From the NCBI GenBank assembly GCA_951640195.1, contig OX621176.1, positions 992,001-1,056,000 of the forward strand: DNA of 64,000 bases, written 5' to 3'. Position numbers and translations under genes: made by a program. Numbering within the stretch: the stretch's first letter is position 1; each line of letters opens with the position of its first letter. The notes under the pieces were generated by a model. That model was not told the origin of the DNA. It ran no database searches and saw nothing but the letters and a program-made list of their open reading frames with translations. Origin of the DNA: Porpolomopsis calyptriformis (lineage: Eukaryota; Basidiomycota; Agaricomycetes; Agaricales; Hygrophoraceae). Below are positions 22,212-33,801 of this stretch, piece after piece.

Positions 22212-22884
22212 CCTTTTTTTTTATCAGTTTGTATTGCTGTGGCATATGCATGCAACCCACTCTACTTCCATTCATCATTGACCAGAGCCGGATCCACAGC
22301 GAGAAAATCCATGAGCCAAGAACTGCAGCCGATGTCTGACTTCCGTGTTCAAGCCATCAGCGGGCCAGTCTTTGCTTCTAAAGGAAACATAATAAGCCTG
22401 AGAAAGCCGATCGAGGTTGCCTTCAACTTTCTCCCCGGCGTCTGCATTTGCCCTCTCATGGAGCCCAGCCGATGAGTTTCACGCATGCAGGTCTTCTACA
22501 AAATGAGAACGCAGAGTACCGATCATCCGCTATTACAAGGCCGTTGTGCGACAACTATTAACTCCCGTCGAAGCCGTCTATTGTACCAAGGATTCGGATT
22601 GCTTCACCCCGTGCTATCACACGATCACAATGGTCTCGGCCTCCAATGTATCAGTCCTGGCCCTCGACCATGCACTTTCACCCCCGATCAAAGAGGACCC
22701 ACCCCAGAACGTTCAACTACAATCCAATAGGCCCGACAGCAGTGGATAAATGATTGTCATTCCGTCTCGTGGTATTACATCTCTTTTAGACGGTTCGGTG
22801 TATCAAACCCTCACCTTCTGTCGTATCAGGGAGATCCTCTTCCTTGCCAATGGACCTTTGAGATGCTGTAGGGACCTCTAGTCC
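22212..22884. other. Intergenic, unassigned open frames
   Basis: No gene can be assigned between RPS28 and the dioxygenase gene. Two plus-strand frames at 22239-22475 and 22546-22749 are open and free of low complexity. The second reads VEAVYCTKDSDCFTPC and ends before 22750. They could be exons of a small unknown gene or a decayed one, but no start and splice model is convincing. The 3' untranslated regions of both neighbours also fall here. Confidence 0.3.
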
Positions 22885-23662
22885 TCATCGTTGTGCTAAA
22901 AAACAACATTCGGGTGGGACATAGTACGAAGGAGGACGACCCACCTTTTTGGGTCCTTCCACAACCTCCAATTGGGGAGGTGCAACTATCCCACATTCCT
23001 TACACACCCGGAGGCTCTCTTCCTTTTGCCATCGCTCGATGACAGGCTTGAGCTGCGTGCCGAGATCAGTGACATGGAAGGAGTCTTGGTGGATCACCGT
23101 AGGCGAGGAGTGTGCAGTCGAGGGGCAATACCAGCGAAGAGTGTCTACAGAATATTGGGTGAACGCAGAGAGACTCGTAAAGAAGGGGTAAAGATCATGA
23201 TTACCCAAGGATCCTTCTGGACGAACGCGTTCGACAACTAGTCCCACCGTGTTTGTAAAACGTACAGGGTTGTGTGGAGTATTGGCTAAATTCATACGAT
23301 GAGTATCGGGAAGTAAGCTGAATGACTGGGTCAAGTTACCTGGTAATAGAAACATCTCTCCTTCCTCGATACGAACATCCCGGAATTTTCCTTCGTCGAC
23401 GACGCGGAGAAGCATTCCGCCTTTATACTGATAGAACCATTCCTATCAAAAAACGTGAAGCCAAGTAGTCTCTTTCAGTGTTAAATATGAAGCGAACCTC
23501 GGTCTCATTGATATGATAATCGCTCCTTTCGTTGGGTCCTCCAACAACCATGATCACATAATCCTGTCCTTTGTACAAGCAGGAATTGTTCACGGGTGGT
23601 TGAAGCAGGCTACCATTTTCCGACAACCATTGCGGGAGATTCAAGGGTGGAGGAAGGGGCAT
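22885..23662 (-). CDS. BNA1: 3-hydroxyanthranilate 3,4-dioxygenase
   Basis: This cytosolic non-haem iron enzyme of the kynurenine pathway opens the ring of 3-hydroxyanthranilate on the way to quinolinate and NAD. Exon 1 (23662-23498) starts [13 protein letters not shown] and contains [15 protein letters not shown], and exon 2 (23442-22885) starts [10 protein letters not shown]. The intron has GT-AG ends. The iron ligands expected from the family are visible: His in DYHINETE, Glu in the TEEWF junction and His in [10 protein letters not shown] second metal site of the rubredoxin type is suggested by VCKECG, but its partner reads PECC instead of the usual Cys-x2-Cys. Length (about 240 residues from these two exons) is near the family norm. 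It is divergently arranged with UBA2, with about 100 bp between the start codons. Confidence 0.93.
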
Positions 23663-23764
23663 TCTTGACGGTCGTGGTAGAGACGCGTTATCAGTCACGT
23701 TTTCGATTCGCGTCAAAGTCACCAGCAACAGCATCTTTGTCGTACCACAAATTGACTCGGAACG
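23663..23764. promoter_or_regulatory. Short divergent promoter between BNA1 and UBA2
   Basis: Only 102 bp separate the BNA1 ATG (minus) from the UBA2 ATG (plus), so both core promoters and leaders must overlap here or extend into the neighbouring genes. The segment contains CGTCACG- and CACGTTTTCG-like stretches but no clear TATA box. A shared bidirectional promoter is inferred from geometry. Confidence 0.55.
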
Positions 23765-26413
23765 ATGGCCAAGGTCGAACGAGGATGCAGAACCTCGCAT
23801 GCGATGGCTGTTTTAGGCCCAGAATTACATGCGAGACTCCCAAACACCCGGGTATTACTGGTAGGAGCTGGAGGCATAGGATGTGAACTATGTAAGTGGC
23901 AGACTTCCCTTTTTCCAGCGTATTCCCAAATTTCTTGTGAAAATCGATGTTTGACGACCTTTTTTTGGGTCGCAGTAAAAAATATTGTGCTCACAGGATT
24001 CGGAGACATCACTCTTTTGGACTTGGATACTATCGACCTCTCAAATCTAAACCGTCAGTTTTTGTTCAAGAAGAAAGATGTTAAACAGAGCAAAGCAATG
24101 GTACGTCTTTTTATCCCCTGCTTTGTTTGGTATACATCCGGATCTCTGTCAGGTTGCAGCACAGACTGCCGCTCATTTCAATCCGAATGTTCGCGTCACT
24201 CCTATCCACGGAAATATCAAAGAGCCCCAGTTCGATATTGGATGGTTTCAAGGCTTTGATATCGTCCTCAACGCGCTAGACAACTTGGGTATGTGCCGCT
24301 TGCTGCCCATGGCATTAACGTTCACATCGGATTTACCTTGTTCTCCCGCGACCTTCTATTGTAGATGCTCGCAGGCACGTTAACAAAATGTGCATGGCTG
24401 CCAAAGTGCCTCTCGTCGAATCTGGCACAGCTGGATATCTCGGGCAAGTCCAGCCTATCCTGAAAGTGAGTCCACATCTATATTATTGTTGCCGTCCTAA
24501 TATTCCCCGTCTGGCTTTGATCTCTAGGACCGCACGGAATGTTTTTCCTGCATTGCCAAACCGACTCCAAAAACCTTCCCTGTCTGCACCATCCGCTCAA
24601 CGCCTTCACAACCTATTCACTGTATCGTGTGGGCGAAAAGCTACTTGCTGTCGTGAGTGGCATTTTGTTTCTTCCTAGCACGACTCTGATCATTTCCATC
24701 ACTGTTAAAGACAACTCTTTGGCGAGGATGAAGATGCAGTTGATGAACTGGATGAAGCCGAAAAGAATGGTGAAAATGGTAAGTTCCCCCCTATCACCAC
24801 TCGATCAAAACCCGGACCGATGCTCGTGAAACAACTCCCAGCACAAGAAATTGCCACCTTAAGGAAAGAAGCGCAGGCGTTCAAGGCAGTGCGCCGTGCT
24901 TTGCGATCAGACGAGACCTCAACCAATGCCCCTCGTATGGCGTTCAACAAAGTGACTGCTACTTCTCAGTCCATATTCAGATCCTTTTTCTCCGCTTACA
25001 ATTTTCTAGGTTTTCACTACTGACATTCACAACTTGTTGTCAATGTCCGATATGTGGCGTTCTCGCACGCCACCGGTTCCCCTTGACTTCGTAGCTATAC
25101 AACAGGGGACATTTGTGCTTCTCCCTGATAAAAATACATCTCATCCTGGACCACCGAAGACACCATTGCGTAAAGGCGCCAATCCCAACGGCTCGAAAGC
25201 AAAGAGACACAGAGACACGCTTGGCGGGAATGGCTATCAACCAGAACAACGCTCTGGCGCCTTGGGATTGAAAGATCAAAAAAAGTTAACGTTACAAGAC
25301 AATTTGCTTTTGTTTGTTTCCAGGTTTGTCAACCACACTTTTTTTTACACTGCGTATTTCATACGTTGACATTCGCAGTACAAATCGCCTTGCAAAACGT
25401 CTTCGTACCGGCGAGGACACCATTGCATTCGACAAGGATGATGATGACACTCTAGACTTTGTCACCGCTGCCGCAAATCTTCGTTCCGCTGCATATGGTA
25501 TCGAAGAGAAGACAAGATGGGAGGTTAAAGGTAATCATGGTCTTATAGATTCACAATGTGACTGACGAGTCTTATTCTCTTTGAGAAATGGCGGGGAATA
25601 TCATTCCTGCTATAGCCACAACAAATGCAATCGTTGCCGGTCTCATCGTCCTCCAGGCTCTACATCTATTGCGTGAATCATACGATACCATGAAAAACGT
25701 TCATCTCCAATTCAAACCAGCCGTCCCTTTGAGCACGGTTAATATGTGTCCGCCAAATCCGAACTGCGCGGTCTGTGGAGACACCTACGCCAATGTGCTG
25801 TGCGATCCGGCTAGAGTCAGCTTGAGCGAGATCGTGAATGGTATTCACGGTGATGGTGTCAACGGAGGCACAGGACCAAGAGAAGTGAGCGTATATGAGG
25901 GTAATCGACTTTTGAGCGATCCGGACTGGGATGAAAACGATGACAAGACACTCGAGAGCTTGAACGTGACCAGAGGTAAATTTTTGGCAATAGTGGATGA
26001 GAATGATGGATGGGGCACCATTTCGTTGGGACTGAGTTTGTTACCGTGAGTTTGTAGATATCGCTCACTCGAGTTTGTCTGAACAAACCGTTTTTTTTTT
26101 TTTTTTTTTTTTTTTTGGGTGTAGACCTAATCATCCTGCGGATGGACCGGCGATTATCTTCCCATCTCCGTTGCCAGTACCACCTCGGAAGGAGCGGCCG
26201 ACGACATCTCCTCCCTTTTCCCTCAAACGGCCTGCTCCAGACGACGGTCTTCCCGAAATCGAGCCATCACCCAAGCGGATAAAGATCAACGGACCACTCC
26301 ACAACGATGTCGTATCAAGTCCCGGTCAAAGACAGAGACTCGAAGAGGACGGACTGGTACTACTTGACAGCCCAAGCGGCCAACTCGAGGACGATGTAAT
26401 CGAGATTGATTGA
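23765..26413 (+). CDS. UBA2: SUMO-activating enzyme subunit 2 (E1 catalytic subunit)
   Basis: Uba2 with Aos1 adenylates SUMO and carries it as a thioester in the nucleus. The start [20 protein letters not shown] leads into the ATP-binding [13 protein letters not shown]. The next exon begins [20 protein letters not shown]. Further on are [40 protein letters not shown] and the catalytic cysteine in [11 protein letters not shown] (TGC at 24585). Zn ligands are CFSC near 24545 and CAVC near 25770. Later exons contain [31 protein letters not shown] and [17 protein letters not shown], which is the adenylation-domain end. A ubiquitin-fold domain ([20 protein letters not shown]) and a basic/acidic tail ending DDVIEID follow. 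At least eight introns of about 50 nt are present. The last one holds a run of 26 T at 26091-26116 before its acceptor. The tail PSPKRIKI looks like a nuclear localisation signal. Confidence 0.93.
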
Positions 26414-26745
26414 GTTGGTGTTTATTTCTGGGATAGACATCGTACGCCTGGGAACGCCGTCTTTCAGCTGGATCGAGCCATCGATTCTTGACAGCTGCTC
26501 ACGAGGCAGTGAAACGGAGGTCAAGCTGATGGTGTTCCGTTGCCATTTTGTTCTACTGCATCTGGGACATTTCCTGTACGTACATATTTAATGATCTGTT
26601 CCACGCCTCTCTGCCTCCCTACCCCGAGAAGACAATTGAATTATTATTGTCTGGTCATCGTAGCGTCTATCAGAACCAACCTGCACGGACGACAAACATG
26701 CACAGCAATTGAACGAGACAAAGCTGATATGAGCTTGAGATATTT
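26414..26745. other. Convergent 3' region between UBA2 and RAD17
   Basis: The two genes end facing each other. No open frame with coding character was recognised, and the stretch presumably holds both 3' untranslated regions and polyadenylation signals. Confidence 0.5.
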
Positions 26746-29340
26746 TCAAGATTCCTCAATGTCATCACTTTCTAACCAACCCCCAATCGTTCTTTCCTTG
26801 TCCTCCAGTGGTCTCCCCCAACTCTCCTCTTCATCATGAACATGTTCCCTGAAACTGTCATCCCCTGAATCGTCCTCCCGTAATTCCTGCCCACGGCCAC
26901 TCTCTTCATTTTTGGTAAACGCCAGGCGCGAAAATAGTCTATGCTGCGGGGGAGGCGGGCATGATGCCATGCCAGCGTTGTCACGCGCCTTCAGTACCCC
27001 CCCAAGCTCGGTAGCAATGTCAACCAGGCTCCATCCACCGATTCCCGAACCAGGCTCCTCACTTTTCGGCTACAAAAGCAGGCAAATAGAAGAGTGTCAA
27101 TTGAAGGTGATTAGGGCTGTCATAAAGGGAAGCAGACCGGTTCCAGTGTTCCGTATTCCCCGTTGATCCACCGTCTTACATCCCCTACTGCACCCCACGC
27201 GTCCCTTTCTTTGGCTCTGGATTGGAAGAATTCCGGTTTCAAGAATTTTTTCTGCGCTCGACGGAGAACCGGTGACGGGAGTGAGTGCAATGTGCCTAGC
27301 GTTAGAAGATGGAAGCGATGTGGGTTGGCTTGATACCACTAACACGATCGTTAGTGATGAGCGTTTCGAAGGTGGAGTCGAACGGAAACTCCATGAAACG
27401 GACCAACGACTCACCGCCTCGCCTCCACTTGAATCTATCCAGCTCAGCCATTCGGCAACACCATCACATTCCTCTACCTCGTTACAGAATTGAGTGTAAT
27501 TCTGGTGAATATACAGAGAAAATAATGAGGAGTCGATTGGACTATCCGCATATAATGTCTGAAAAGAGTGCTAAGATGAGATGGTAGTGGCGGATTTGAG
27601 GATACGTACGTCCACGTCCACTCGACTTGCCCTTCTATCGTGGTTTTTCAAAAACGGGTGTGATGGCGGGTCTCTCAATCGGGAATCAAGATCCTTTTGA
27701 CGTTGAACTTCCTTTGCAGTAGCAGAAGCGTTTGGGGGATCACCCTTTCCTATGATTGCCCAAGTTCAAGGAAGAGTACCATCAAAGACAGCAGCACTCA
27801 CTTTTGTTGTATAAAACCTTGCCCAGAAGATGAAATAACGCAAGGGTTTGCTCTCTTCTCGTGACAGCCTCGAGGACGACCTTTGAGCGCCTGCTGACGC
27901 CTAGCGATCTGGTCTTCCCTCTTCTGTCCCTCGGGAGCTCGACGAGACAGGCAAATTGCAAACCCATGATGGCGCTTCGGATATCGCCATTCGCTGATTC
28001 CACTATGGTATCGAGAACCTCTTTCGACGGAGTGGCAGCCACCTTCCGCGAGGAGGAACGGGAAAAATGGGCGTCCAAGAGAGATTGGAGAGCTTTCCGG
28101 AGAAAAGTGGGCGCTATTGGGTTAAAACTATATGAGGCCCCCATTAGTCAGAGTACATTCCGCAAACGCAAACGTCTCGCCTAATCTGAGTGGCGTATGC
28201 AGAGCCCAATAATGAGGGCGGCAGCACAGTCCTGATATCCACCACATCTCTTCCCCAGGAGCCACCTGTCTGAATCCTCTCATTGTCGTCCTCCCCTCGC
28301 AGGCCCGCATCACTTATGATTACGACGACGGGAGCGGCCCCTGGATCGGATGATGCCACAAAAGATTCCAGAGCGGCGTGAAATTTCTGCTGGGTACCGG
28401 CATGCAGGATGTTTGGAAGGTCTTCGAGGAGGATGATTTTGCGCTTGGTTTGGGAGGGGTGTACCAGGTCCGACTCCCGAGGAGGTCCTTCAGGGACTTT
28501 GGGCGATGGCTGGGAGAAGAGTCGGCTGGTGCCAGCGCTGTGGGAGGAGGAGGCTTCTTGTGTGAAAAGGTTTTGACATGTTGACGCGCGGGCCAAGAAT
28601 GCCTGAAATTTCTCAAATGAGGTTTCATCGTCCGCGAAGCCGGAGAAACCATCTGGCAAGGGCCCATTCAATTTTCGGGGAGGGCATTTAAAAAAAAAAT
28701 GGAAACTGTACTTGAAGGAAATCCCGCCTCCATGGGATTTTTCCACTCCAATATCTCAAAGCCGAGTTCTCGTGCGAGGATACGAACGGTTGTTGTTTTA
28801 CCTGTTCCTGCGGGGCCGGTTAATGCCAGTATCCTCTGAGTTAAGCTGTGAACGGTTGCTTGTAGATCATTTGACTCGTGAACCTACGCGATACATTTTT
28901 AATTTGCCTGATGGCCCTCCATCAAATGCATCGAGAAACCATCTCCGAACATTTTCTACTTTCTTTTTGTGAACGGCCAGATCGGCCTGCGTTGAAAAAT
29001 AATCAAGCAAGATCGCCTTCTCGATAGCTGATGACGCCGCACCTCGGTGGTTGGTTCGTACATTTCGATCCACAATCGATCGTCTGAGTTCTGATGGTCA
29101 CTGACATCTTTTGATTTCCCTTTTGGATCCTTTCGCGCTCGATCTCCGCGAGAGGAAGTGTCGTTGTTCCAGATGGGTTGTGCAAACTGGAGAGAATGAC
29201 CGGCGTAAATACATCAGCTGTTGTTGAAGAGTATAGAATACCGCTGTCAGTGGTTTGAATTTCTTCGATGGCGGTGAATCTGTTGGTTGGGTATGAAGCT
29301 TGACGACGTTAAGTTTTACGCGGTTTGATTTTTTCGACAT
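26746..29340 (-). CDS. RAD17: Checkpoint clamp loader Rad17 (Rad24 homologue)
   Basis: Rad17 replaces Rfc1 in the clamp loader that puts the 9-1-1 ring on damaged DNA. The start MSKKSNRVKLNVVKLH is at 29340. Downstream exons give ADLAVHKKKVENVRRWFLDA near 28990. The P-loop LTGPAGTGKTTTVRILAREL is near 28790, followed by FEILEWKNP and DGFSGFADDETSFEKFQAFL. A Walker B-like KRKIILLEDLPNILH lies near 28430. Then come VVVIISDAGLRGEDD, FNPIAPTFLRKALQSLL and SANGDIRSAIMGLQFACL, all typical of Rad17. Later exons read EVEECDGVAEWLSWIDSS near 27470, and an acidic C-terminus ends at 26746. Many short introns are present, and exact borders in 27000-27800 are approximate. Confidence 0.9.
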
Positions 29341-29810
29341 TGAGAGTGAGTTCGCGATCAGGTGACAAGACAGGCTCGTTATGTATAAGGGCCACATACA
29401 TGGCAATGCCCGCTATCGGTGCAAGTAAAATTCACAAAAACAAAATAGTATTTTGAAGGAACAATGTAAATAAAACTCACAAAATTGTAAACACCAGAAT
29501 GAAAATTAAAATTAAAAAAAGAGCCAAGGACACCACACACAAAAGACATCATCGGAATATCAAGTTTTAAGCGAAGAGTCAAAAAACGTGACGTGTGCAA
29601 GATGTACAGATCGCCTGCAAAAACCGTTTTAAGAAGGTCCCCAAAACCCTCTACCTTACGGTAGCGGGAATTAATCGTAATACGGACATGCTGTGCGAAG
29701 CAGTGGCCCTCAATTGTTAAAATCTCCGAACAGTCTTTTCAACCAGGCAAAGGGTTTAAACTTATGCTTCTCAGGGGGGGGAGGGACGTAGTGAACGGGT
29801 TCCCGCCGCC
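29341..29810. other. Intergenic between RAD17 and the small secreted gene pair
   Basis: This is AT-richer sequence with a purine stretch (AATTAAAATTAAAAAAAG at about 29506) and a G-run (GGGGGGGGAGGG) near 29775. No gene is supported. Confidence 0.4.
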
Positions 29811-30106
29811 TCAGACTGCCTTTGAGTTGCTAGGGGTAGAGACATTAGTGCTCTGCATTGATTCGCGGAAGGACGCGCTACTCACAGACCGCTCGCTTGT
29901 TATGTTAAGAATGTCAGTGTAGACGTGGTGACAGATAGTGAGGAGACACACCTCCTGTGGATGAGATGGACAGGGAGCTTGATGTCCCTGACCTGCATGG
30001 CGCGAGGGTAGAGGTCGAACCCATCAATCGATCGCACCTTGAGTGGCGCCGAGACTGCGAGTGTTGCAGAGGTGAGGGTGATGGCAAGGTAAGTGAAGAA
30101 TCTCAT
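29811..30106 (-). CDS. Small secreted protein, paralogue 1 (short tail)
   Basis: The start MRFFTYLAITLTSATLAVSA is a clear signal peptide with a likely cleavage after AVSA, followed by PLKVRSIDGFDLYPRAMQ. Two readings are possible. Without splicing the frame ends after about 68 residues. Removing a 38-nt candidate intron (GTCAGG to CACAG) joins to EVCLLTICHHVYTDILNITS and continues through SASFRESMQSTNVSTPSNSKAV to a stop at 29811. The spliced form is preferred because the same junction is preserved in the second copy, where the downstream frame stays open for about 100 codons. The intron is short for this genome. It is a candidate effector-like or pheromone-like small secreted protein; no homologue is recognised. 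Confidence 0.55.
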
Positions 30107-30493
30107 GATGGAGACCAGCTCTGAGAGATTCTAGGGAGAGCTGATGGCTTTATAGGCCTAGGATTTGAAATGGGAATGTGATGTGGTTGTCGGTAACCAT
30201 CGTCAATTTCGTATTAGATGTCATTTTGGATACCAATAATCGTGGCAAGAATGTCATTCTCTCCTCCCTGTATTTATTGTATACTGCTTTAGCTAGCTTG
30301 ACCGAGTACTAGGCACAGTGCACTTTGATTCAGATCTCTTCGTCTCCCGGATTCGGATTAAGTGTATTCACATCCCCCTGCTCGGGTGGTCCGAACTTTT
30401 TTTGGATCCACCTGAAGAGTTTCGCATGCGGCGTAGTGGGGGGAGGGATTAACGGTGGGAGAGACGGTGGGGGGGGTGACGGTGGTCGATATC
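30107..30493. other. Spacer inside the small secreted gene duplication
   Basis: The part next to 30107-30180 (CTGAGAGATTCTAGGGAGAG, GGCTTTATAGGCCTAGGATTTG) is repeated upstream of paralogue 2 near 30975-31025 and is the shared 5' flank. It includes a GGCTTTATAGGCC palindromic core that may be a TATA-containing promoter. The rest holds a G-rich stretch (GGTGGGGGGGGTGACGGTGG) and no clear gene. Confidence 0.45.
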
Positions 30494-30951
30494 TTAAGGG
30501 TTCCAGCGGCGGGATTGGTTGGGGAGGTGCGGGTTCCCTCTGTGGGGGGTTTGCGGGTTGATCTCGTGGCCCGTTGAGTTGATCTGGTCCCCCGTTCGGC
30601 TTTGAGCGTCGACCTCGTGGCCCGTTCGGCTTTGTGCGTCCATGTCGTAGCCCGTTCGTTTGGACTTGGGTTTGCTAGAAGTTGAGACATTAGTGCTCTG
30701 CATTGACTCGCGGAAGGACGCGCTACTCACAGACCGCTCGCTTGTTATGTTAAGAATGTCAGTGTAGACGTGGTGACAGATAGTGAGGAGACACACCTCC
30801 TGCGGATGAGATAGACAGGGAGCTTGATGTCCCTGACCTGCATGGCGCGAGGGTAGAGGTCGAACCCATCGATCGATCGTACTTTGAGTGGCGCCGAGAC
30901 TGCGAGCGTTGCAGAGGTGAGGATGATGGCAAGGTAAGTGAAGAATCTCAT
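30494..30951 (-). CDS. Small secreted protein, paralogue 2 (repeat-bearing tail)
   Basis: This is a tandem duplicate of 29811-30106, with signal peptide MRFFTYLAIILTSATLAVSA and an identical mature start. The candidate intron is 30837-30800. After QSTNVST the two copies diverge. Here the frame continues with SSKPKSKRTGYDMDAQSRTG, HEVDAQSRTGDQINS and TGHEINPQ, a Thr-Gly/Asp-Ala-Gln-Ser repeat built from 30-nt units, and ends RRWNP. The product would be about 138 residues and secreted. Function is unknown. The alternative is the unspliced 68-residue frame. Confidence 0.55.
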
Positions 30952-31279
30952 GATGGTGTGGATTGGAGACCAGCTCCGGGAGATTCTAGGGAGAGAGCTG
31001 ATGGCTTTATAGGCCTAGGATTTGAAATGGGAATGTGCATTGCGGTCCCATGAGGGTGTGGTCGTCGGTTTGAATTTCCGGGTCAGCAACCAGGGCTGTT
31101 ATGATGATCGCTTTTCATTTCAAGGCCCGAAATTCGGAGATTGAAAGACGATATGGAGTTGTAATCTGTCTACAAATTCTGCGCGGAAATTCAACGCGAA
31201 AGGTGCATTTGAACATCGTGCTTTCAAATTTCGTATTCCGACCCAAACTCTCCTTGATCGCTCCACTCAACGACTTGCA
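30952..31279. other. Divergent promoter region between secreted paralogue 2 and eIF3h
   Basis: This is the 5' flank of both divergently oriented genes. The part nearest the secreted gene duplicates 30110-30180, including GGCTTTATAGGCCTAGG. The rest shows no open frame of interest. Confidence 0.45.
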
Positions 31280-32626
31280 ATGGCTGCAGCCACAACGTCC
31301 ATGGCAGCAGCCCTCGCTGCTTCCCTTCCTGCACCCACCACTGCACCCACCCCGACCCCTCCGACCTATGAAGCCATCCCTGCTTCCATGTCCAGGGCGA
31401 TCGACATCGAAGCGGAAATACCCGTGACATGCATTCAGCTGGACGGTCTGGTGAGCGCAATGGGCTCCCAAAGATCATTAATTTACAACTATCCTACTTA
31501 GGTTGTGACAAAAATTATCAAGCACGGACGTGAAACACAGTCCGCGACTGCCCATGGGCTCCTGTTGGGTCTTGACCTTGATGGCACTCTCGAAGTCACA
31601 AATTCCTTTCCATTGCCACAGCATTCCAACGACGACGACGAAAAATCAACAAAATTCCTTAGTCTGTATTCCTTCTCTCTAAATACAACCTTACACTTAT
31701 TTGCCTCTCCATTTACCAGTGAGGTACCAAACCTCTATGTTGCGCTCCTTGAAGGAGGTCCAGGCAGACGACAGCGTTGTGGGATTTTATCAGGCAACTA
31801 CCCTTGGTGCCTTTTTCAATCAAACATTAGTAGACACTCAAGCCATCCATCAAGAAAAGCTTAGGCATGGAGGAGTAGTCGTTGTCCACGGTATGTTCAC
31901 ACGCTTCCACCTCACCTCGCCTTCATACATACACCACGTCGTAGATATCTCGCAAACGGCCCGTGGAAATGCATCATTCCGTGCCTTCAGGCTGACGAAT
32001 GCATTTTTGGACGCACATAAAAAAGCTAATTTCAGCATCGCAAGGTGACTTGTAGTCGAATCTTTTCAGTCTGTTTCTCATCTTAACATCGTCTTAGCTT
32101 GGTTAATCATCAACTCACATTCTCGTCTATACTGGAGGAAATTCCTCTAAAGGTCCGAACGAACCCGTTGCTAAGCTCTTTCTTCGGTGCTCTCGCCCAA
32201 CCACCTCTCTCGGACGTATCGCTGGCTTCCGCGACAAGCTCTGGGCTACCACCCTCCTTCTCAGCGCTTGATCTCAGCGCAGCTGGTCTAACACGAAACC
32301 TCGAGCAGATCGTCGACGCCGTGGAACACCACCGACTCGAAGAAGGCAACGTTGCCTATCTCTCCCGACAAATCCTCCGTGAAAGGTCACGAGCTGACGC
32401 GTACCTTGCGAAACGAAAAGAAGAAAATGCGGCTCGGGTGGCACAAGGGCTTGCTCCCTTCCCCGAAGAGGACGTCACCAGGTTGTTCAAGATTCCCCCA
32501 GAGCCAAACCGGCTCGAGAGCCTGTTGCTTCTCGGACAAATAGATGCTTACGCCAAGAGTTTGGAAGAGACGGCCAGTACGGGATTGGTAAAGATGTATG
32601 CTGTCAAGGCTAGTTCAGGCATCTGA
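31280..32626 (+). CDS. Translation initiation factor eIF3 subunit H (MPN domain)
   Basis: This is a subunit of the eIF3 complex that binds the 40S ribosome. Exon 1 (31280-31450) starts with an Ala/Pro-rich leader and enters the MPN domain at AIDIEAEIPVTCIQLDGL. The next exon reads VVTKIIKHGRETQSATAHGL and LLGLDLDGTLEVTNSFPLP. Further exons give RYQTSMLRSLKEVQADDSVV, then GFYQATTLGAFFNQTLVDTQ and DISQTARGNASFRAFRLT. The last exon reads LVNHQLTFSSILEEIPLKVR, LEQIVDAVEHHRLEEGNVAY and FKIPPEPNRLESLLLLGQID, ending at 32626. The JAMM metalloprotease ligands are absent, as expected for eIF3h. Length is about 370 residues, close to family size. Confidence 0.93.
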
Positions 32627-33801
32627 TCCTGACAATTCTATCCACTCGGTGGCGTCCGCACACGCGAGTTGTGAAACGATCCATCTCCAGGCGTGTTCTT
32701 TGAGCAATCTACCCCCATAGCCTAGAAACGCGATTTTAATAATGTTCATATTTCAAGATCAAGTCCAAGGCTAATGGCGGCATAGCATGTCTCTCGCGAG
32801 AGATTCTCACATTTCGGCGTGCACAATAATAAGAAATACTCGTCATTCCCTTTGCTTTTATTTTGTCTCCACGTAACCTTTCAGATTCTCTTTGATGTTC
32901 TTCCTGCATGTTAGATACAAGCAGATTTTATAAGCCGACGACTTCAGCGACTCACCGAGATATCGAGAATGGGGTAACTGGGTATCTTTTGTAACGCTCT
33001 GACTGGATCCTGACTTCTTTTCGCTCTTATAGGTCCTCTTGAATCTGATTGGGGATCCACCACAATTCTCCTGCACAAGCGATCAGTAGTTGACTGGCAT
33101 GATCTGCCCCGGCGGTCTTTGCTCAAAAGCGGCCAACGGAGCTCAGCCAAAAAGTTACCGAGCTAGTGATCTATCTCATCGCACATTGTCGCAATAAGCG
33201 GTACCCTCAAGCATCCACATTTGGCCGTAATACGCTTGGCTCTAGCAGCTGATATAGCCCATCATCCCAGGCCATGTTTCAATAACCCTCGCTTGTAACA
33301 TTGAGCTCAACAATCTTTCCATTAAAAGATTTGACTGCTCAAACCATGTTCAACCAAGATCAGGGCAGCTCCTCCAGATGTTATACACATGGTTTGCCCG
33401 ATGCGGACGCTCTCTTATCGATACCAGTAAGATGTTATCGATCATACAGCATAACGCCGAGTGCCTATGACCGTGTGAGTCTCCCTCCACTTATAAATCG
33501 AATTCACTCACTGATCAACGATATGATAACTCCTCTGCAATCAACCAACTCCACCAACCAGACGCCGTTGTCCAAGTAAACGTTTAATACCTCATATTGT
33601 TGGATTGATTCTGACCTATTGTACCAAGAGCCTGCACCATCCGATACATACGAATTTCCTCAGTGGCCCCGATTCGGTAATAATCAGGTTTGCTTTTGTT
33701 GACCAGAGGTAAAGAATGGTCTAACTATTTTGAAATCAGCTTGTGTCTTGTCTTCCATCTGAACGACAACTCCATCTTCAGTCTCAGTTCCTCCATTCAG
33801 A
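32627..33801. other. Gene-poor stretch upstream of the subtilase-lectin gene
   Basis: No gene is supported. A segment at about 32980-33030 (TTTGTAACGCTCTGACTGG, ATCCTGACT) reappears at about 37090-37140 beyond the subtilase gene. A plus-strand frame at 33301-33579 is open for about 90 codons with no recognisable domain. The sequence just before 33802 may contain a 5' leader. Confidence 0.4.

Noticed and set aside
29400..29600. A minus-strand ORF of about 70 codons rich in Phe/Tyr upstream of RAD17
   Set aside because: The composition reflects the AT-rich intergenic sequence; no conserved feature and no gene model.
31115..31478. Minus-strand frames of over 80 codons opposite the eIF3h start
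   Set aside because: They arise from the Ala/Pro-rich leader of eIF3h read in antisense, with no domain and no plausible start context.
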